Below, in pieces: positions 54,277 through 63,568 of a stretch of DNA of 64,000 nucleotides; position 1 is the first letter of the stretch, and each line of letters begins with the position of its first letter. This DNA is from an uncultured Paracoccaceae bacterium (lineage in GTDB: Bacteria > Pseudomonadota > Alphaproteobacteria > Rhodobacterales > Rhodobacteraceae). The stretch lies in contig CANMAI010000011.1 in NCBI GenBank assembly GCA_947495795.1, forward strand, positions 62,001 to 126,000, in the 5' to 3' direction. The position numbers and the translations under genes were made by a program. A model generated the notes under the pieces. That model did not search any database. It was not told the origin of the DNA and was given only the letters and a program-made list of their open reading frames with translations.

Positions 54277-55437
54277 TCAGGAGCCGCCGCCAGCAACGAT
54301 TGGTGCGAAGCTGCCATCCGCTGCGATGCGCGTCATAAAGACGGTATCCATGCCCTGATTGTCTCCAGGGCTGAACTGCATTGTCAGGCCATCAAGATTA
54401 ACGCTGCCCATATTGTTGAGAGCTGCGAGATAGGCGTCTCTGCTCAATTCGCTTCCGGCCTTTTCAAGGGCCTCGATGGCTAGCCTGCCGACAATGTAGC
54501 CTTCAAGCGTCACAAAGCCGGGCTCGGCCTCGGGATCCACGGCATTTAGAGCGCTTTGGTAGGATGCGACGATAGGTGTGGATGCATCCCAGGGGAATGG
54601 TACAACCTGACTGATGATTACACCCTCACCCTGATCGCCGAGTTCCGTTGCCAGAGCCTTGGAGCCGACAAACGAGATGTTCACGAATGTCGGATCGAAT
54701 TTCAGCTTTCTTGAGAGTTTGATGAACTCCGCGATGGGCTTGTAAGCCCCGACCATCACCACTGCATCAGGTTTGGCCTTTCGGATTTCCAGCAACGCAG
54801 TTTTTACCGCAACGGTGTTTCTGGTGTAGGTTCCTGTCGCGCTTAAAGTCATTCCGCGGCGTTCGAGCGCCGCGGTAACACCATCAAGCCCGACCCGACC
54901 AAAACCATCATCCTGATAGAGGATAGCGACGTTCTTCATGCTCTGATCATCCACCAGATACTTGATCCAAGCCTCGGTTTCCGCTGCGTAGGTGGCTCGA
55001 ACATTGAAGATGTTGCCGTGCGAGGCATCCCTCAGAAAGCCAGCGCCCGTGAAGGGGCCAATGAACGGCATGTCTGCATCACTGGCGACTGGTTGCGTCG
55101 CCTTGGTTGTGGGGGTGCCTACAGGCCCTATGAGGCCGATATGAGCGTTTCCGGCGACGATTGCCTTTACGTGCTTGACGGACTGATCGGGCTCGTAACC
55201 GTCGTTCAGGCTCTCAAGCTGCAGCATGCGCCCGTGAACCCCACCATTCCGGTTCGCCTCTTCAAAGGCGGCCGTTATGCCCTGCTGCATACCAATGCCC
55301 AGGGCGGCCGCAGGGCCCTCAAGTGCTGCTACCTGTGCGAAGGTGATGCTATTTTCGGTGATTCCCTGATCCGCGGCGAGCGTTACTGCAGGTGTGGCGC
55401 TTAGCGCGAGCGCCAGAAGTGTCTGTGTGAATCTCAT
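54277..55437 (-). CDS. ABC-type branched-chain amino acid binding protein (orphan)
   Basis: A 386-residue periplasmic binding protein of the LivJ/type I fold. The signal peptide is MRFTQTLLALALSATPAVTLAA, broken here only by its cleavage near residue 21. The ligand domain begins ITFAQVAALEGPAAALGIG, and GLIGPVGTPTTKA near 92, DMPFIGPFTGAGFLR near 112 and AILYQDDGFGRVGLDG near 152 are typical. No livHMGF permease or ATPase genes are next to it; the only partner is the chemoreceptor gene downstream in the same operon. A role in sensing rather than uptake is therefore likely, by inference. Confidence 0.9.
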   Translation of the reverse strand: MRFTQTLLALALSATPAVTLAADQGITENSITFAQVAALEGPAAALGIGMQQGITAAFEEANRNGGVHGRMLQLESLNDGYEPDQSVKHVKAIVAGNAHIGLIGPVGTPTTKATQPVASDADMPFIGPFTGAGFLRDASHGNIFNVRATYAAETEAWIKYLVDDQSMKNVAILYQDDGFGRVGLDGVTAALERRGMTLSATGTYTRNTVAVKTALLEIRKAKPDAVVMVGAYKPIAEFIKLSRKLKFDPTFVNISFVGSKALATELGDQGEGVIISQVVPFPWDASTPIVASYQSALNAVDPEAEPGFVTLEGYIVGRLAIEALEKAGSELSRDAYLAALNNMGSVNLDGLTMQFSPGDNQGMDTVFMTRIAADGSFAPIVAGGGS

Positions 55438-55799
55438 GAAGTTCTCCGATCTTGTGCAGAACTCTTTTTGATCCAACAGATTTAAAAGTCGTATCTACTC
55501 GCTAAAATCGTCTCTAAGTTGTTCGCCCGGTTATTGATTGCGAAGGAAAATTGCGCGCGGGGCGTATCAGCCAAGCCTTAGTAACGCAGGCAACGTGCTC
55601 GATATTGCTTGCGGGGTCTGCAGAACGGCCTTCGCCAATGGAGAGCAGACGTGCATGGTGGGATCTTTGGCGGTCTGCGATTGCAATTCCGGAATCCTTG
55701 GATAGGGTTACTGCATCAATGCGAGAGTTTGCTTCGTAGACGATTTTATCGATTGGCCGAAAAACTCGCAGTTTCAACAGAAAACCGAGGAGAATTGTC
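55438..55799. other. Divergent promoter region, no gene recognised
   Basis: A 362-base gap between the divergent binding-protein gene and oppA-like gene. It must contain both promoters. Short minus-strand frames reach into the region but have no family features. A good ribosome site, CGAGGAG, lies at its right end before GTG 55800. I see no strong palindrome. Confidence 0.45.
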
Positions 55800-57425
55800 G
55801 TGAAATTTCTCAAGACTATCCAGATATCTGCGCTTGCCGTCGCCCTTTCCACCGCTGCACCTGTGCTGGCCGCTGAGCATCCGGTAACGGGGGAGGCGCT
55901 TTCGGATAATCAGACGTTTACGTACCGGGTTCTTGATGAGTTTCCGACGCTGGATCCGCAACTGGTTGAGGAAACCGTTGGTGGCGATATCGTGCGTGAC
56001 CTCTTTGAAGGCCTGATGAACCAGGATGCGAAGGGTAATCTGGTGCCGGGTGTGGCGGAGAGCTTTACGGCTAGTGATGATAACAAGGTGTTCACGTTCA
56101 AGCTGCGGACAGATGCCCGATGGTCCAATGGGGATCCGGTGGTTGCCGGTGATTTCGTTTATGGCTGGCAGCGTGCGGCGGATCCTGCGACCGCTTCGCC
56201 TTATGCGTGGTTCATGGAACTTACGACGGTGGTGAATGCCGCCAAGATCATCGCTGGTGAAATGCCTCCCGAGAGTATGGGGATCAAGGCGCTCGATGAC
56301 CACACGCTGGAAGTGACGCTGGAAGACAGCCTTCCCTATTTTCCTTTGATGACAACGCATTACACGCTCTATCCCGCCAACAAGAAGGTGATTGATGAAC
56401 TGGGTGCGGAGTGGACGAAGCCCGGTAACATGGTTTCCAACGGAGCGTATATCCTGACGGAACATGTGCCGAGCGAGAAATCCGTGCGCGAGCGCAACGA
56501 GATGTATTGGGATAACGAGAACACGATCATCGAGAAGGTGACGGCGCTTGTTATCAATGATGAAAACGCGGCACTGACGCGCTATCTGGCGGATGAAGTG
56601 GACTTTACGGAGGTGCCTGCTGGCCAGTTCCCGCGGCTGAAGAAAGAGTATCCGGACGAGGCGACTTCCGTGCCGCGCCTTTGCTCCTACTATTACACGT
56701 TCAACCTCTCTGATAGCGGGCCTGAAGCGTTCAAGGATGTGCGCGTTCGTCAGGCACTTTCCTACGCGATTGACCGCAATGTGATCGTCGATCAGGTGCT
56801 GCAAGGCGGGCAGTACCCTTCCTTCAACTTCACGCACCAGAAGACTGCCGGTTTTGAGATTCCGGACATCGAATACGCGCAGTGGAGCCAGGCTGATCGG
56901 GATGCGAAGGCCAAGGAACTGCTGGCGGAAGCGGGCTTTGGGCCGGATAACCCATTGAAATTCCAGATGATGTATAACACTTCCGAAAGCCACAAATCCA
57001 TCGCGACGGTGATGGCGCAGATGTGGAAGCAAAAGCTCGGCGTCGAAGCAACCCAGACGAATATGGAGTGGAAGACCTTCCTCGATGTGCGCGGCAAGCA
57101 GGGTTTTGAGCTGGCCCGCGGAGCATGGTGCGGGGACTATAACGAGGCCTCCACCTTCCTCGATCTTGTCACCTCCGGGTCTGGCTACAACGACGGAAAG
57201 TTCAACAATCCCAAGGTTGATGATCTGATGGCCGAGAGCCGGACGATGGCCAATCCGCAGCCCAACTACACGATGGTTGAGCAGATCATGGCGGAGGAAA
57301 TGCCGATCATCCCGATCTATCACTACACGATTGCGTTCATGCTCGACCCGGCCATCAAGGGGTGGCCTTACGACAATGTTGAGAAGATGTGGTACAGCCG
57401 CGACATGTACCGCGTGGCCGAATAA
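55800..57425 (+). CDS. Oligopeptide-type ABC transporter substrate-binding protein
   Basis: A 541-residue periplasmic protein of the OppA/DppA family (type II, cluster C). The start is GTG 55800 with GAGGAG upstream. The signal peptide ends near APVLAAEHP at residue 25. The fold hallmarks are FPTLDPQLVEETVGGDIVRDLFEGL near 48, YGWQRAADP near 120, VRQALSYAIDRNVI near 320 and EMPIIPIYHY near 500. The style (WSNGDPVVAGDFVYGW) is that of true peptide binders, MppA/OppA type. A strong hairpin separates it from the permease genes. Confidence 0.93.
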   Translation: MKFLKTIQISALAVALSTAAPVLAAEHPVTGEALSDNQTFTYRVLDEFPTLDPQLVEETVGGDIVRDLFEGLMNQDAKGNLVPGVAESFTASDDNKVFTFKLRTDARWSNGDPVVAGDFVYGWQRAADPATASPYAWFMELTTVVNAAKIIAGEMPPESMGIKALDDHTLEVTLEDSLPYFPLMTTHYTLYPANKKVIDELGAEWTKPGNMVSNGAYILTEHVPSEKSVRERNEMYWDNENTIIEKVTALVINDENAALTRYLADEVDFTEVPAGQFPRLKKEYPDEATSVPRLCSYYYTFNLSDSGPEAFKDVRVRQALSYAIDRNVIVDQVLQGGQYPSFNFTHQKTAGFEIPDIEYAQWSQADRDAKAKELLAEAGFGPDNPLKFQMMYNTSESHKSIATVMAQMWKQKLGVEATQTNMEWKTFLDVRGKQGFELARGAWCGDYNEASTFLDLVTSGSGYNDGKFNNPKVDDLMAESRTMANPQPNYTMVEQIMAEEMPIIPIYHYTIAFMLDPAIKGWPYDNVEKMWYSRDMYRVAE

Positions 57426-57434
57426 GCCCCGCCA

Positions 57435-57467
57435 ATGGCGTGGAACCGGTCTCCGGTTTCACGCCAT
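57435..57467 (+). terminator. 15-bp hairpin between oppA-like gene and permease genes
   Basis: ATGGCGTGGAACCGG at 57435-57449, loop TCT, CCGGTTTCACGCCAT at 57453-57467: a 15-bp stem with one G-T pair, then TAACTTTTG. This fits a partial terminator or mRNA-stabilising structure that leaves the binding protein in excess over the permease. Confidence 0.75.
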
Positions 57468-57501
57468 TAACTTTTGCCGAAAGCGCTTTCTGAAAAGCTG
57501 G

Positions 57502-57534
57502 GTTCGGTATGGTTTTGGTACGGGTTTGGTAGTG
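57502..57534. repeat. Three tandem 11-bp repeats upstream of oppB
   Basis: GTTCGGTATGG, TTTTGGTACGG and GTTTGGTAGTG follow one another, 42 bases before the permease start. The stretch is nearly the reverse complement of the array at 27781-27824, sharing 26 identical bases. A second promoter under an unknown regulator is the simplest reading. Confidence 0.65.
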
Positions 57535-57576
57535 CAGTTTGCACGCACCCTTTTGGCCACTGAGGACCGTTAACTT

Positions 57577-58500
57577 ATGACAGCCTTCATCTTCCGCCGT
57601 CTTCTGACGGCGATCCCGGTGCTATTAGTCCTGATCATCGTCAGCTTCGTTCTGATGTTCGCGGCTCCCGGCGGGCCCTTCACATCCGAACGACCCTTGC
57701 CGCCCGAAGTGATGCGCAGCATCGAGGCGAAGTACGGGCTGGATCAGCCTTACTGGAAGCAGGTTTTCGACTACGTGGTCGGCGTGGTAACCCGCTTCGA
57801 TTTCGGGCCTTCGTTCATCTACAAGGACCGGACGGTGAACGAGATTATCGCATCCGGCTTTCCCGTGACGCTGACTTATGGGTCCATCTCGTTCGTTGTC
57901 GCCGTTCTGGTGGGCGTCAGCCTCGGCGTTGTGGCGGCCATCAAGCAAAATACCTGGATCGACTATTTCGCCGTCGGCGTCTCCATCGGGGCGCAGGTCT
58001 TGCCGAACTTCGTGATGGCACCGATCCTCGTACTGGTCTTCACGCTTTGGCTGGGCTGGCTGCCGGGTGGTGGCTGGAACGGCGGGGCGTGGCAGAACAT
58101 CATCCTGCCGGTTGTGGCGCTTTCCACGAGTTTCATGGCCTCGATCGCACGGATTACCCGATCTTCCATGCTGGAGGTGCTGAACACCAATTTCATCCGC
58201 ACGGCCAAGGCCAAGGGTCTTTCGCAGCGGCGGATCATCTTCAAACACGCGCTGAAACCTTCGATGCTGCCGGTAATCTCCTATCTCGGCCCGGCATTCG
58301 TAGGGATGGTGACGGGATCGGTGGTGATCGACCTTTACTTCTCCACCGGCGGGATCGGCCAGCATTTCGTGAACTCGGCTCTGAACCGCGACTATTCCAC
58401 GATCATGGGTATCACGATCCTGCTGGGCGCGCTGACCATCCTGATGAACCTTTTGGCGGATATCCTCTACGCGTGGATTGATCCGAAGATCAGGTACTGA
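57577..58500 (+). CDS. Oligopeptide-type ABC transporter permease (OppB)
   Basis: A 307-residue inner-membrane permease with six helices. The start MTAFIFRRLLTAIPVLLVL and the loop DLGFSFIYKDRTV-like FGPSFIYKDRTVNEII near 70 are typical of OppB/DppB. The cytoplasmic EAA loop that contacts the ATPase is at about 203-222 (FIRTAKAKGLSQRRIIFKHA). It ends three bases before the second permease gene. Confidence 0.94.
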   Translation: MTAFIFRRLLTAIPVLLVLIIVSFVLMFAAPGGPFTSERPLPPEVMRSIEAKYGLDQPYWKQVFDYVVGVVTRFDFGPSFIYKDRTVNEIIASGFPVTLTYGSISFVVAVLVGVSLGVVAAIKQNTWIDYFAVGVSIGAQVLPNFVMAPILVLVFTLWLGWLPGGGWNGGAWQNIILPVVALSTSFMASIARITRSSMLEVLNTNFIRTAKAKGLSQRRIIFKHALKPSMLPVISYLGPAFVGMVTGSVVIDLYFSTGGIGQHFVNSALNRDYSTIMGITILLGALTILMNLLADILYAWIDPKIRY

Positions 58501-58502
58501 AG

Positions 58503-59420
58503 ATGTATCCATCGACAGCAACAGTTGAGGGCGTAGCGGCAGCAGAAGCGGTAAAGGGTCGCTCTCTCTGGGCGGATGCGCGGGCGCGGTTCTTTCGCAA
58601 CAAGGCGGCTGTGGCCGGGCTGTTTATGCTCGGCCTCGTGGTTCTCTTTGCGATCTTCGGGCAGTATTTTGCGGCCTGGAGCAATGAGGAGATTGACTGG
58701 AGTGTGCTCGGCAATGTGGCCGAGGCCGGGCGACCAAGTTTTGAGACGGGGCACTATTTCGGCACGGATTCGCTAGGGCGCGATCTTTATGCGCGCACAG
58801 TGCAGGGCACGCAGATCTCGCTGATGGTGGGGCTGATCGGGGCGATGGTGGCGGTGTTCGTCGGCACGCTTTATGGTGCTGTGGCGGGATATTTTGGCGG
58901 GCGGACGGACAGCATCATGATGCGCACTGTCGATATCCTGATGTCCATCCCCTACATGTTCGTTCTGATCCTGCTGCTGGTGATCTTCGGGCGCTCCATC
59001 ATCCTGTTGTTCGTGGGTGTTGGCCTGATCTCCTGGCTGGATATGAGCCGGATCGTGCGGGGGCAGACGCTGACTGTGAAGAACAAGGAGTTTGTGGAGG
59101 CGGCGGTTGCCACGGGTGTGCGGCCCTTCACGATTATCCTGCGCCACATCACGCCAAATCTGCTGGGCGTGGTGGTGATCTACGCCACCTTGCTGATCCC
59201 ACTGCTGATCCTGCAGGAAAGCTTCATCTCCTTCCTCGGCCTCGGCGTGCAGGAACCCAACACAAGTTGGGGTGCCCTGATCAATGAAGGTGCGCAGGAG
59301 ATGAACAACGGCACGATCTGGCAGCTTCTCTTCCCACTCTTTTTCTTCATCATAACGCTTTTCTCCTTCTTCTTTGTGGGGGATGGGCTGCGCGATGCGC
59401 TTGATCCGAAGGACCGCTGA
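58503..59420 (+). CDS. Oligopeptide-type ABC transporter permease (OppC)
   Basis: A 305-residue permease with the OppC N-terminal helix (RARFFRNKAAVAGLFMLGL near 25) and six further membrane spans. GTDSLGRDLYARTVQGTQ near 90 is the family signature, and the EAA loop is at about 198-217 (FVEAAVATGVRPFTIILRH). It ends with the conserved GDGLRDALDPKDR. The ATPase gene begins at the next base. Confidence 0.95.
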   Translation: MYPSTATVEGVAAAEAVKGRSLWADARARFFRNKAAVAGLFMLGLVVLFAIFGQYFAAWSNEEIDWSVLGNVAEAGRPSFETGHYFGTDSLGRDLYARTVQGTQISLMVGLIGAMVAVFVGTLYGAVAGYFGGRTDSIMMRTVDILMSIPYMFVLILLLVIFGRSIILLFVGVGLISWLDMSRIVRGQTLTVKNKEFVEAAVATGVRPFTIILRHITPNLLGVVVIYATLLIPLLILQESFISFLGLGVQEPNTSWGALINEGAQEMNNGTIWQLLFPLFFFIITLFSFFFVGDGLRDALDPKDR

Positions 59421-60383
59421 ATGGCTTTGTTGGATGTGGAGGGCCTTTCGGTCCGGTTTCAGACGGCGGACGGCGAAGTGCGGGCCGTGAACGATGTGAG
59501 CTTTTCGCTGGATAAGGGCGAGACGCTGGCGATTGTGGGGGAGAGCGGATCGGGCAAGAGCCAGACGGCCTTTGCGATGCTGGGCCTTCTGGCGCGAAAC
59601 GGGAAAGCGACGGGTGATGTGCGCTTTGAGGGGCAACATATTCTGGGGCTGAAGGAGGCGGAGCTGAACAGGATCCGTGCCAATCAGATCTCCATGATCT
59701 TTCAGGATCCGATGACTTCGCTGAACCCTTACCTGCGTGTATCGGACCAGATGAGCGAAGTGCTGATGCTGCACAAGGGCATGGGCAAGGGAGAAGCGCG
59801 GGCCGAGGCTGTGCGGATGCTGGATGCGGTGCGGATACCCGATGGCGCAGCGCGGATCGATATGTATCCCCACGAGTTTTCGGGGGGCATGCGCCAGCGG
59901 ATCATGATTGCCATGTCGCTGCTCTGCCGCCCCAAGCTTTTGATCGCGGATGAGCCAACAACCGCGCTGGATGTGACGGTGCAGGCGCAGATCATGGCGC
60001 TGCTTTCGGACATTCAGACGGAGTTTGGCACGGCGATCATTCTGATTACGCATGATCTGGGCATCGTGGCGGGTGCGTGTGAGCGGACGCTGGTGCTCTA
60101 TGGTGGGCGGGTGATGGAGCAGGGGGAGACGGAGGCGATTTTTGAAGCGCCCCGGCATCCCTACACGCTGGGGCTGATGCAGGCCGTGCCGCGGATTGAT
60201 GTGGATGACGAGGCGCTGGCCACCATTCCCGGCGAGCCGCCCGACATGATGAACGCGCCTCCCGGCTGCCCGTTCGAGCCGCGCTGTGCATTGGCCGTGG
60301 AGAACTGCCGGGATGTGATGCCGGTGCTGGAGGGCGGGGCGCATCTGCGAGCCTGCCACCGGGCTGTGGAGGATGTGCGATGA
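59421..60383 (+). CDS. Oligopeptide-type ABC transporter ATPase (OppD)
   Basis: A 320-residue ATPase. Walker A is GESGSGKSQ at about 38-46, the signature is FSGGMRQRIMIA near 153, and Walker B LLIADEPTTALD near 172. The C-terminal oligopeptide/dipeptide extension with CPFEPRC near 292 is complete; in some homologues this region binds an iron-sulfur cluster. It overlaps the second ATPase gene by four bases. Confidence 0.95.
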   Translation: MALLDVEGLSVRFQTADGEVRAVNDVSFSLDKGETLAIVGESGSGKSQTAFAMLGLLARNGKATGDVRFEGQHILGLKEAELNRIRANQISMIFQDPMTSLNPYLRVSDQMSEVLMLHKGMGKGEARAEAVRMLDAVRIPDGAARIDMYPHEFSGGMRQRIMIAMSLLCRPKLLIADEPTTALDVTVQAQIMALLSDIQTEFGTAIILITHDLGIVAGACERTLVLYGGRVMEQGETEAIFEAPRHPYTLGLMQAVPRIDVDDEALATIPGEPPDMMNAPPGCPFEPRCALAVENCRDVMPVLEGGAHLRACHRAVEDVR

Positions 60384-61360
60384 GCGAGACGATCCTTGAT
60401 GTGAACGATCTTTCCGTGACGTTCGACGTGATGCCATCGGGAGCCTGGCCTTGGACAAAACCGCTGAAGCTGCATGCCGTGACAGATGTGAGCTTTGCGC
60501 TGAAGGCGGGCGAGACGTTGGGGATTGTAGGGGAGAGCGGCTCCGGCAAATCCACTTTGGCGCGCGCGCTGATCCGGATGGTGCCCGCCTCGGGCAAGGT
60601 GGTGTGGCTGGGGCAGGATCTGCTGGTGCTGCCGAAGGAGGCGATGCGCGACCAGCGGCGGGAAGTGCAGATGGTGTTTCAGGATCCGCTTGCCTCACTG
60701 AACCCGCGGATGACGGTGGGGGAGATCATTGCGGAGCCTCTGAAGACGCATTTTCCGGAGACACCTAAGGCAGAGGTGCGGGAACGTGTGCAGGAGATGA
60801 TGACCAAGGTGGGGCTGTTGCCCAACCTGCTGAACCGCTACCCGCACGAATTTTCTGGCGGTCAGTGCCAGCGCATCGGGATCGCGCGGGCGCTGGTGCT
60901 GCGGCCCAAACTGATCATCTGCGATGAACCGGTGAGCGCGCTGGATGTTTCCATTCAGGCGCAGGTGGTGAACCTTTTGCGCGATTTGCAGAAGGAACTC
61001 GGGCTGTCGCTGATCTTCATTGCGCATGATCTGAGCGTGGTAAAGCATATCTCCACGCGCATTCTGGTGATGTATCTTGGTAATCTGATGGAGATTGCGC
61101 CCGCAAAGGCGCTGATCGAACATCCGCGCCATCCTTACACGCAGGCGCTGATTTCCGCCGTGCCGATCCCGGACCCGAAGGTTGCCAAGGCGCAAAGGCC
61201 CATAGGGGTAGAGGGGGATCTGCCTTCACCGATCAACCCGCCTTCGGGCTGTGTCTTCCGTACGCGCTGCCCCAAGGCGCAGCAGGTGTGCGCTGATGCA
61301 AAGCCGCTGTTGGAGGAGCCTGCGGAGGGACACTTCGTGGCGTGCCCCTTCCATGAGTGA
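60380..61360 (+). CDS. Oligopeptide-type ABC transporter ATPase (OppF)
   Basis: A 326-residue ATPase, the second of the pair. Walker A is GESGSGKST near 52, the signature FSGGQCQRIGIARAL near 158, and Walker B LIICDEPVSALD near 177. The C-terminal Cys-rich extension has FRTRCPKAQQVC. The gene closes the transporter operon; its stop lies three bases from the stop of the convergent 2-hydroxyacid dehydrogenase gene. Confidence 0.95.
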   Translation: MSETILDVNDLSVTFDVMPSGAWPWTKPLKLHAVTDVSFALKAGETLGIVGESGSGKSTLARALIRMVPASGKVVWLGQDLLVLPKEAMRDQRREVQMVFQDPLASLNPRMTVGEIIAEPLKTHFPETPKAEVRERVQEMMTKVGLLPNLLNRYPHEFSGGQCQRIGIARALVLRPKLIICDEPVSALDVSIQAQVVNLLRDLQKELGLSLIFIAHDLSVVKHISTRILVMYLGNLMEIAPAKALIEHPRHPYTQALISAVPIPDPKVAKAQRPIGVEGDLPSPINPPSGCVFRTRCPKAQQVCADAKPLLEEPAEGHFVACPFHE

Positions 61361-61363
61361 ATG

Positions 61364-62332
61364 TTATTTTCCGAAGGTTTTGCCGGCTTCGTTCACAGGT
61401 GTGATCAGCGGTTTGCCCGCGTAATAGGCTGCAAGGTTTTCACGCTGGAGGGCGCCCATGGCTTCGCGCGTATCCTGCGTGGCGGAGGCCTGATGCGGCT
61501 GGAGGACTACGTTTTCCAGCGCGAGAAAGCGTTGGTCTATATCCGGCTCGTTGTTGAAGACATCAAGCGCTGCGCCTGCGATGGCGCCGGTTTCCAGTGC
61601 TTTCAGCAGGGCCTCTTCATCGACCGTGGAACCGCGTGAGATGTTGAGCAATATGCCGTCCGGCCCGAGCGCATTGATCACTTTTGAGGAGACGAGTCCC
61701 GCCGTTTCCGGACCGCCTGCAAGCGCGATCACGAGGTAATCGACCTTTGCCGCCATTGCGGCAGGATCGGTGTAGTGCGTCCAGCCCGGCGTTTCCTTGG
61801 CGGCGCGGGAAGAATAGCTGATCTCCATCTTGAAAGCGGCGAGCCTGTCTGCAATCTCGCGCCCGATCCGCCCGAGGCCGACAATGCCTACGCGCTTGCC
61901 CCAGACTCTTTTTTGCAGTGGAAAATCACCCTTTGCGGCCCAGTTGCCGCTGCGCACCCAGGCATCGGCCGCTACCATATTGCGCGCGCGGGCCAGCAAC
62001 ATACCGGCGGCAAGATCGGCCACATCGCCCGAGAGGACATCGGGCGTGTTGGTGACGGGAATGCCGCGATCACTCGCCGCCTCCACGTCAATTGTATCGT
62101 AGCCCACGCCGTAATTTGCGATCATTCCGAGATTGGGCAGAGCATCCAGATAATCCGGCCCTACATGCGCATGGCCCTTCATTGCCATGCCGGTGATTTT
62201 CTCCGCCACATCACGGGGGAGGGAGGAGGAGGGTGCGCCGGGCTCAATCGTGTGGAGCGTGAAACTTTCCTCCATTGGCCCCATATCCCATTTCGGATAG
62301 GTGCCTGTGATCAGAATGTCTGGTTTGGTCAT
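61364..62332 (-). CDS. D-2-hydroxyacid dehydrogenase (glyoxylate/hydroxypyruvate reductase type)
   Basis: A 322-residue NAD(P)-dependent dehydrogenase. The nucleotide loop is [13 protein letters not shown] near 149-161. The catalytic arginine is in [13 protein letters not shown] near 236, the glutamate in NNEPDID near 265, and the histidine in LQPHQASAT near 283 (Q before the His, as in GHRB-like enzymes). The Ser-Arg after the loop (YSSRAAKE) suggests NADP preference. It is divergent from the enolase-superfamily gene, so it may reduce a 2-keto acid made by that pathway. Confidence 0.92.
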   Translation of the reverse strand: MTKPDILITGTYPKWDMGPMEESFTLHTIEPGAPSSSLPRDVAEKITGMAMKGHAHVGPDYLDALPNLGMIANYGVGYDTIDVEAASDRGIPVTNTPDVLSGDVADLAAGMLLARARNMVAADAWVRSGNWAAKGDFPLQKRVWGKRVGIVGLGRIGREIADRLAAFKMEISYSSRAAKETPGWTHYTDPAAMAAKVDYLVIALAGGPETAGLVSSKVINALGPDGILLNISRGSTVDEEALLKALETGAIAGAALDVFNNEPDIDQRFLALENVVLQPHQASATQDTREAMGALQRENLAAYYAGKPLITPVNEAGKTFGK

Positions 62333-62413
62333 GTGATCCCCCTCGGAAAGTGTTTTCTTGCTTTGGTACAGGACCTTGGCGATGGTTCAACTGAATTCGG
62401 AGGGGGACAGACA

Positions 62414-63517
62414 TTGAGTACGTTAGCGATAACGGAAGTGATCCCGCAGCTGTTTGCCGTGCCACTGGCGGAAGTGCTGGTGGATGCGAAGCACGGGGAT
62501 CACACGCATTTTGATCTGATAACGGTGGAGGTTGGCCTTTCGGACGGCTCACGCGGCGTGGGCTATACCTATACCGGCGGGCGCGGTGGGCGTGCGATCT
62601 GGAGCGTACTGGAGCATGATCTGAAGCCCTATTTGCTGGGGCGAGACGCTGGCGATATCGCTGGGCTGAACGCTGCGATGGGTTGGCATCTGCACTATGT
62701 GGGGCGGGGCGGGATTACCGGCTTTGCGATTTCTGCGGTTGACATCGCGCTCTGGGATGCGGTTGGGCACAGGCTCGGGCAACCCCTTTGGAAGATGGCT
62801 GGAGGGGCCTCGCAGAGCTGCGGGGCATATGCCGGTGGGATTGATCTCGCCTTCTCGCAAGAGCGTTTGCTGGAGAATGTGGCAGGCTATCTGGAGGCCG
62901 GTTTTGAGGGTGTGAAGATCAAGGTGGGCCGTCCCGATCTGGCCGAGGATGTGGCGCGGGCGGAGGCTGTGCGCGATCTGATCGGGCCGGAGCGGGATTT
63001 CATGGTGGATGCCAATTATGCGCTTTCCGTGGATCAAGCGATGGAGGCTGCCAAGGCCTTTGCACCGTTGGATATTCTCTGGTTCGAGGAGCCGATTATT
63101 CCGGAGGATCATGCGGGCTACAAACGGATTTTCGAGGCAACAGGTGTGCCGCTGGCACAGGGGGAGAACCTTCATACGATGGAGGAATTTGCGGCTGCTT
63201 TCGAGATGGGCGCGTTGAGTTTCATCCAGCCCGATGCTTCCAATTGCGGGGGGATCACGGGGTGGTTGGCGGTGGCGGAGAAGGCCCGGAAACTCGGTAT
63301 GCCTGTTTGCAGCCACGGGATGCAGGAACTGCATGTGAGCCTTGTTTCCGCACAGGAAAATGCGGGGCTTCTGGAGGTGCACTCTTTCCCGATTGATACC
63401 TACACAACGCGGCCGCTGGTGCTGGAGGCCGGGCGTGCTGTGGCGCCGGATGTGCCCGGAACGGGGGTTGTGTTTCGCTGGGATCTGCTGGCGCCGCATA
63501 GGGTAGCGGTTTCTTGA
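62414..63517 (+). CDS. Mandelate racemase / enolase superfamily enzyme
   Basis: A 367-residue enzyme starting at TTG 62414, supported by GGAGGGGG seven bases upstream; no ATG fits. The capping domain is residues 1-125. The barrel has K168-x-K170 in GVKIKVG, metal ligands D199 (VDANY), E225 (FEEPI) and E251 (GENLH), D274, and H301 in [10 protein letters not shown]170 and the H301-D274 dyad are the acid/base groups of the mandelate racemase subgroup, so dehydration or epimerisation of an acid sugar is expected. The aldolase gene downstream favours a dehydratase. Confidence 0.9.
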   Translation: MSTLAITEVIPQLFAVPLAEVLVDAKHGDHTHFDLITVEVGLSDGSRGVGYTYTGGRGGRAIWSVLEHDLKPYLLGRDAGDIAGLNAAMGWHLHYVGRGGITGFAISAVDIALWDAVGHRLGQPLWKMAGGASQSCGAYAGGIDLAFSQERLLENVAGYLEAGFEGVKIKVGRPDLAEDVARAEAVRDLIGPERDFMVDANYALSVDQAMEAAKAFAPLDILWFEEPIIPEDHAGYKRIFEATGVPLAQGENLHTMEEFAAAFEMGALSFIQPDASNCGGITGWLAVAEKARKLGMPVCSHGMQELHVSLVSAQENAGLLEVHSFPIDTYTTRPLVLEAGRAVAPDVPGTGVVFRWDLLAPHRVAVS

Positions 63518-63568
63518 CTTTCGGCGCGCTGAGGGAAACGGTGCCGGAAACAACATTGGGGAGTGGGT

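Noticed and set aside
55746-57323. 525-codon frame antisense to the oppA-like gene
   Set aside because: The sense strand encodes a complete binding protein with signal peptide; the antisense protein has skewed composition and no motif.
58773-60698. 641-codon open frame antisense to the Opp permease and ATPase genes
   Set aside because: Its translation is rich in His, Arg and Gln with no family signature, and it is opposite unmistakable oppC-oppD-oppF genes. Such frames are common in GC-rich DNA.
61775-62413. Upstream extension of the enolase-superfamily gene to 580 codons
   Set aside because: The extra 213 codons are antisense to the 2-hydroxyacid dehydrogenase; TTG 62414 has a strong ribosome site and matches the family length.
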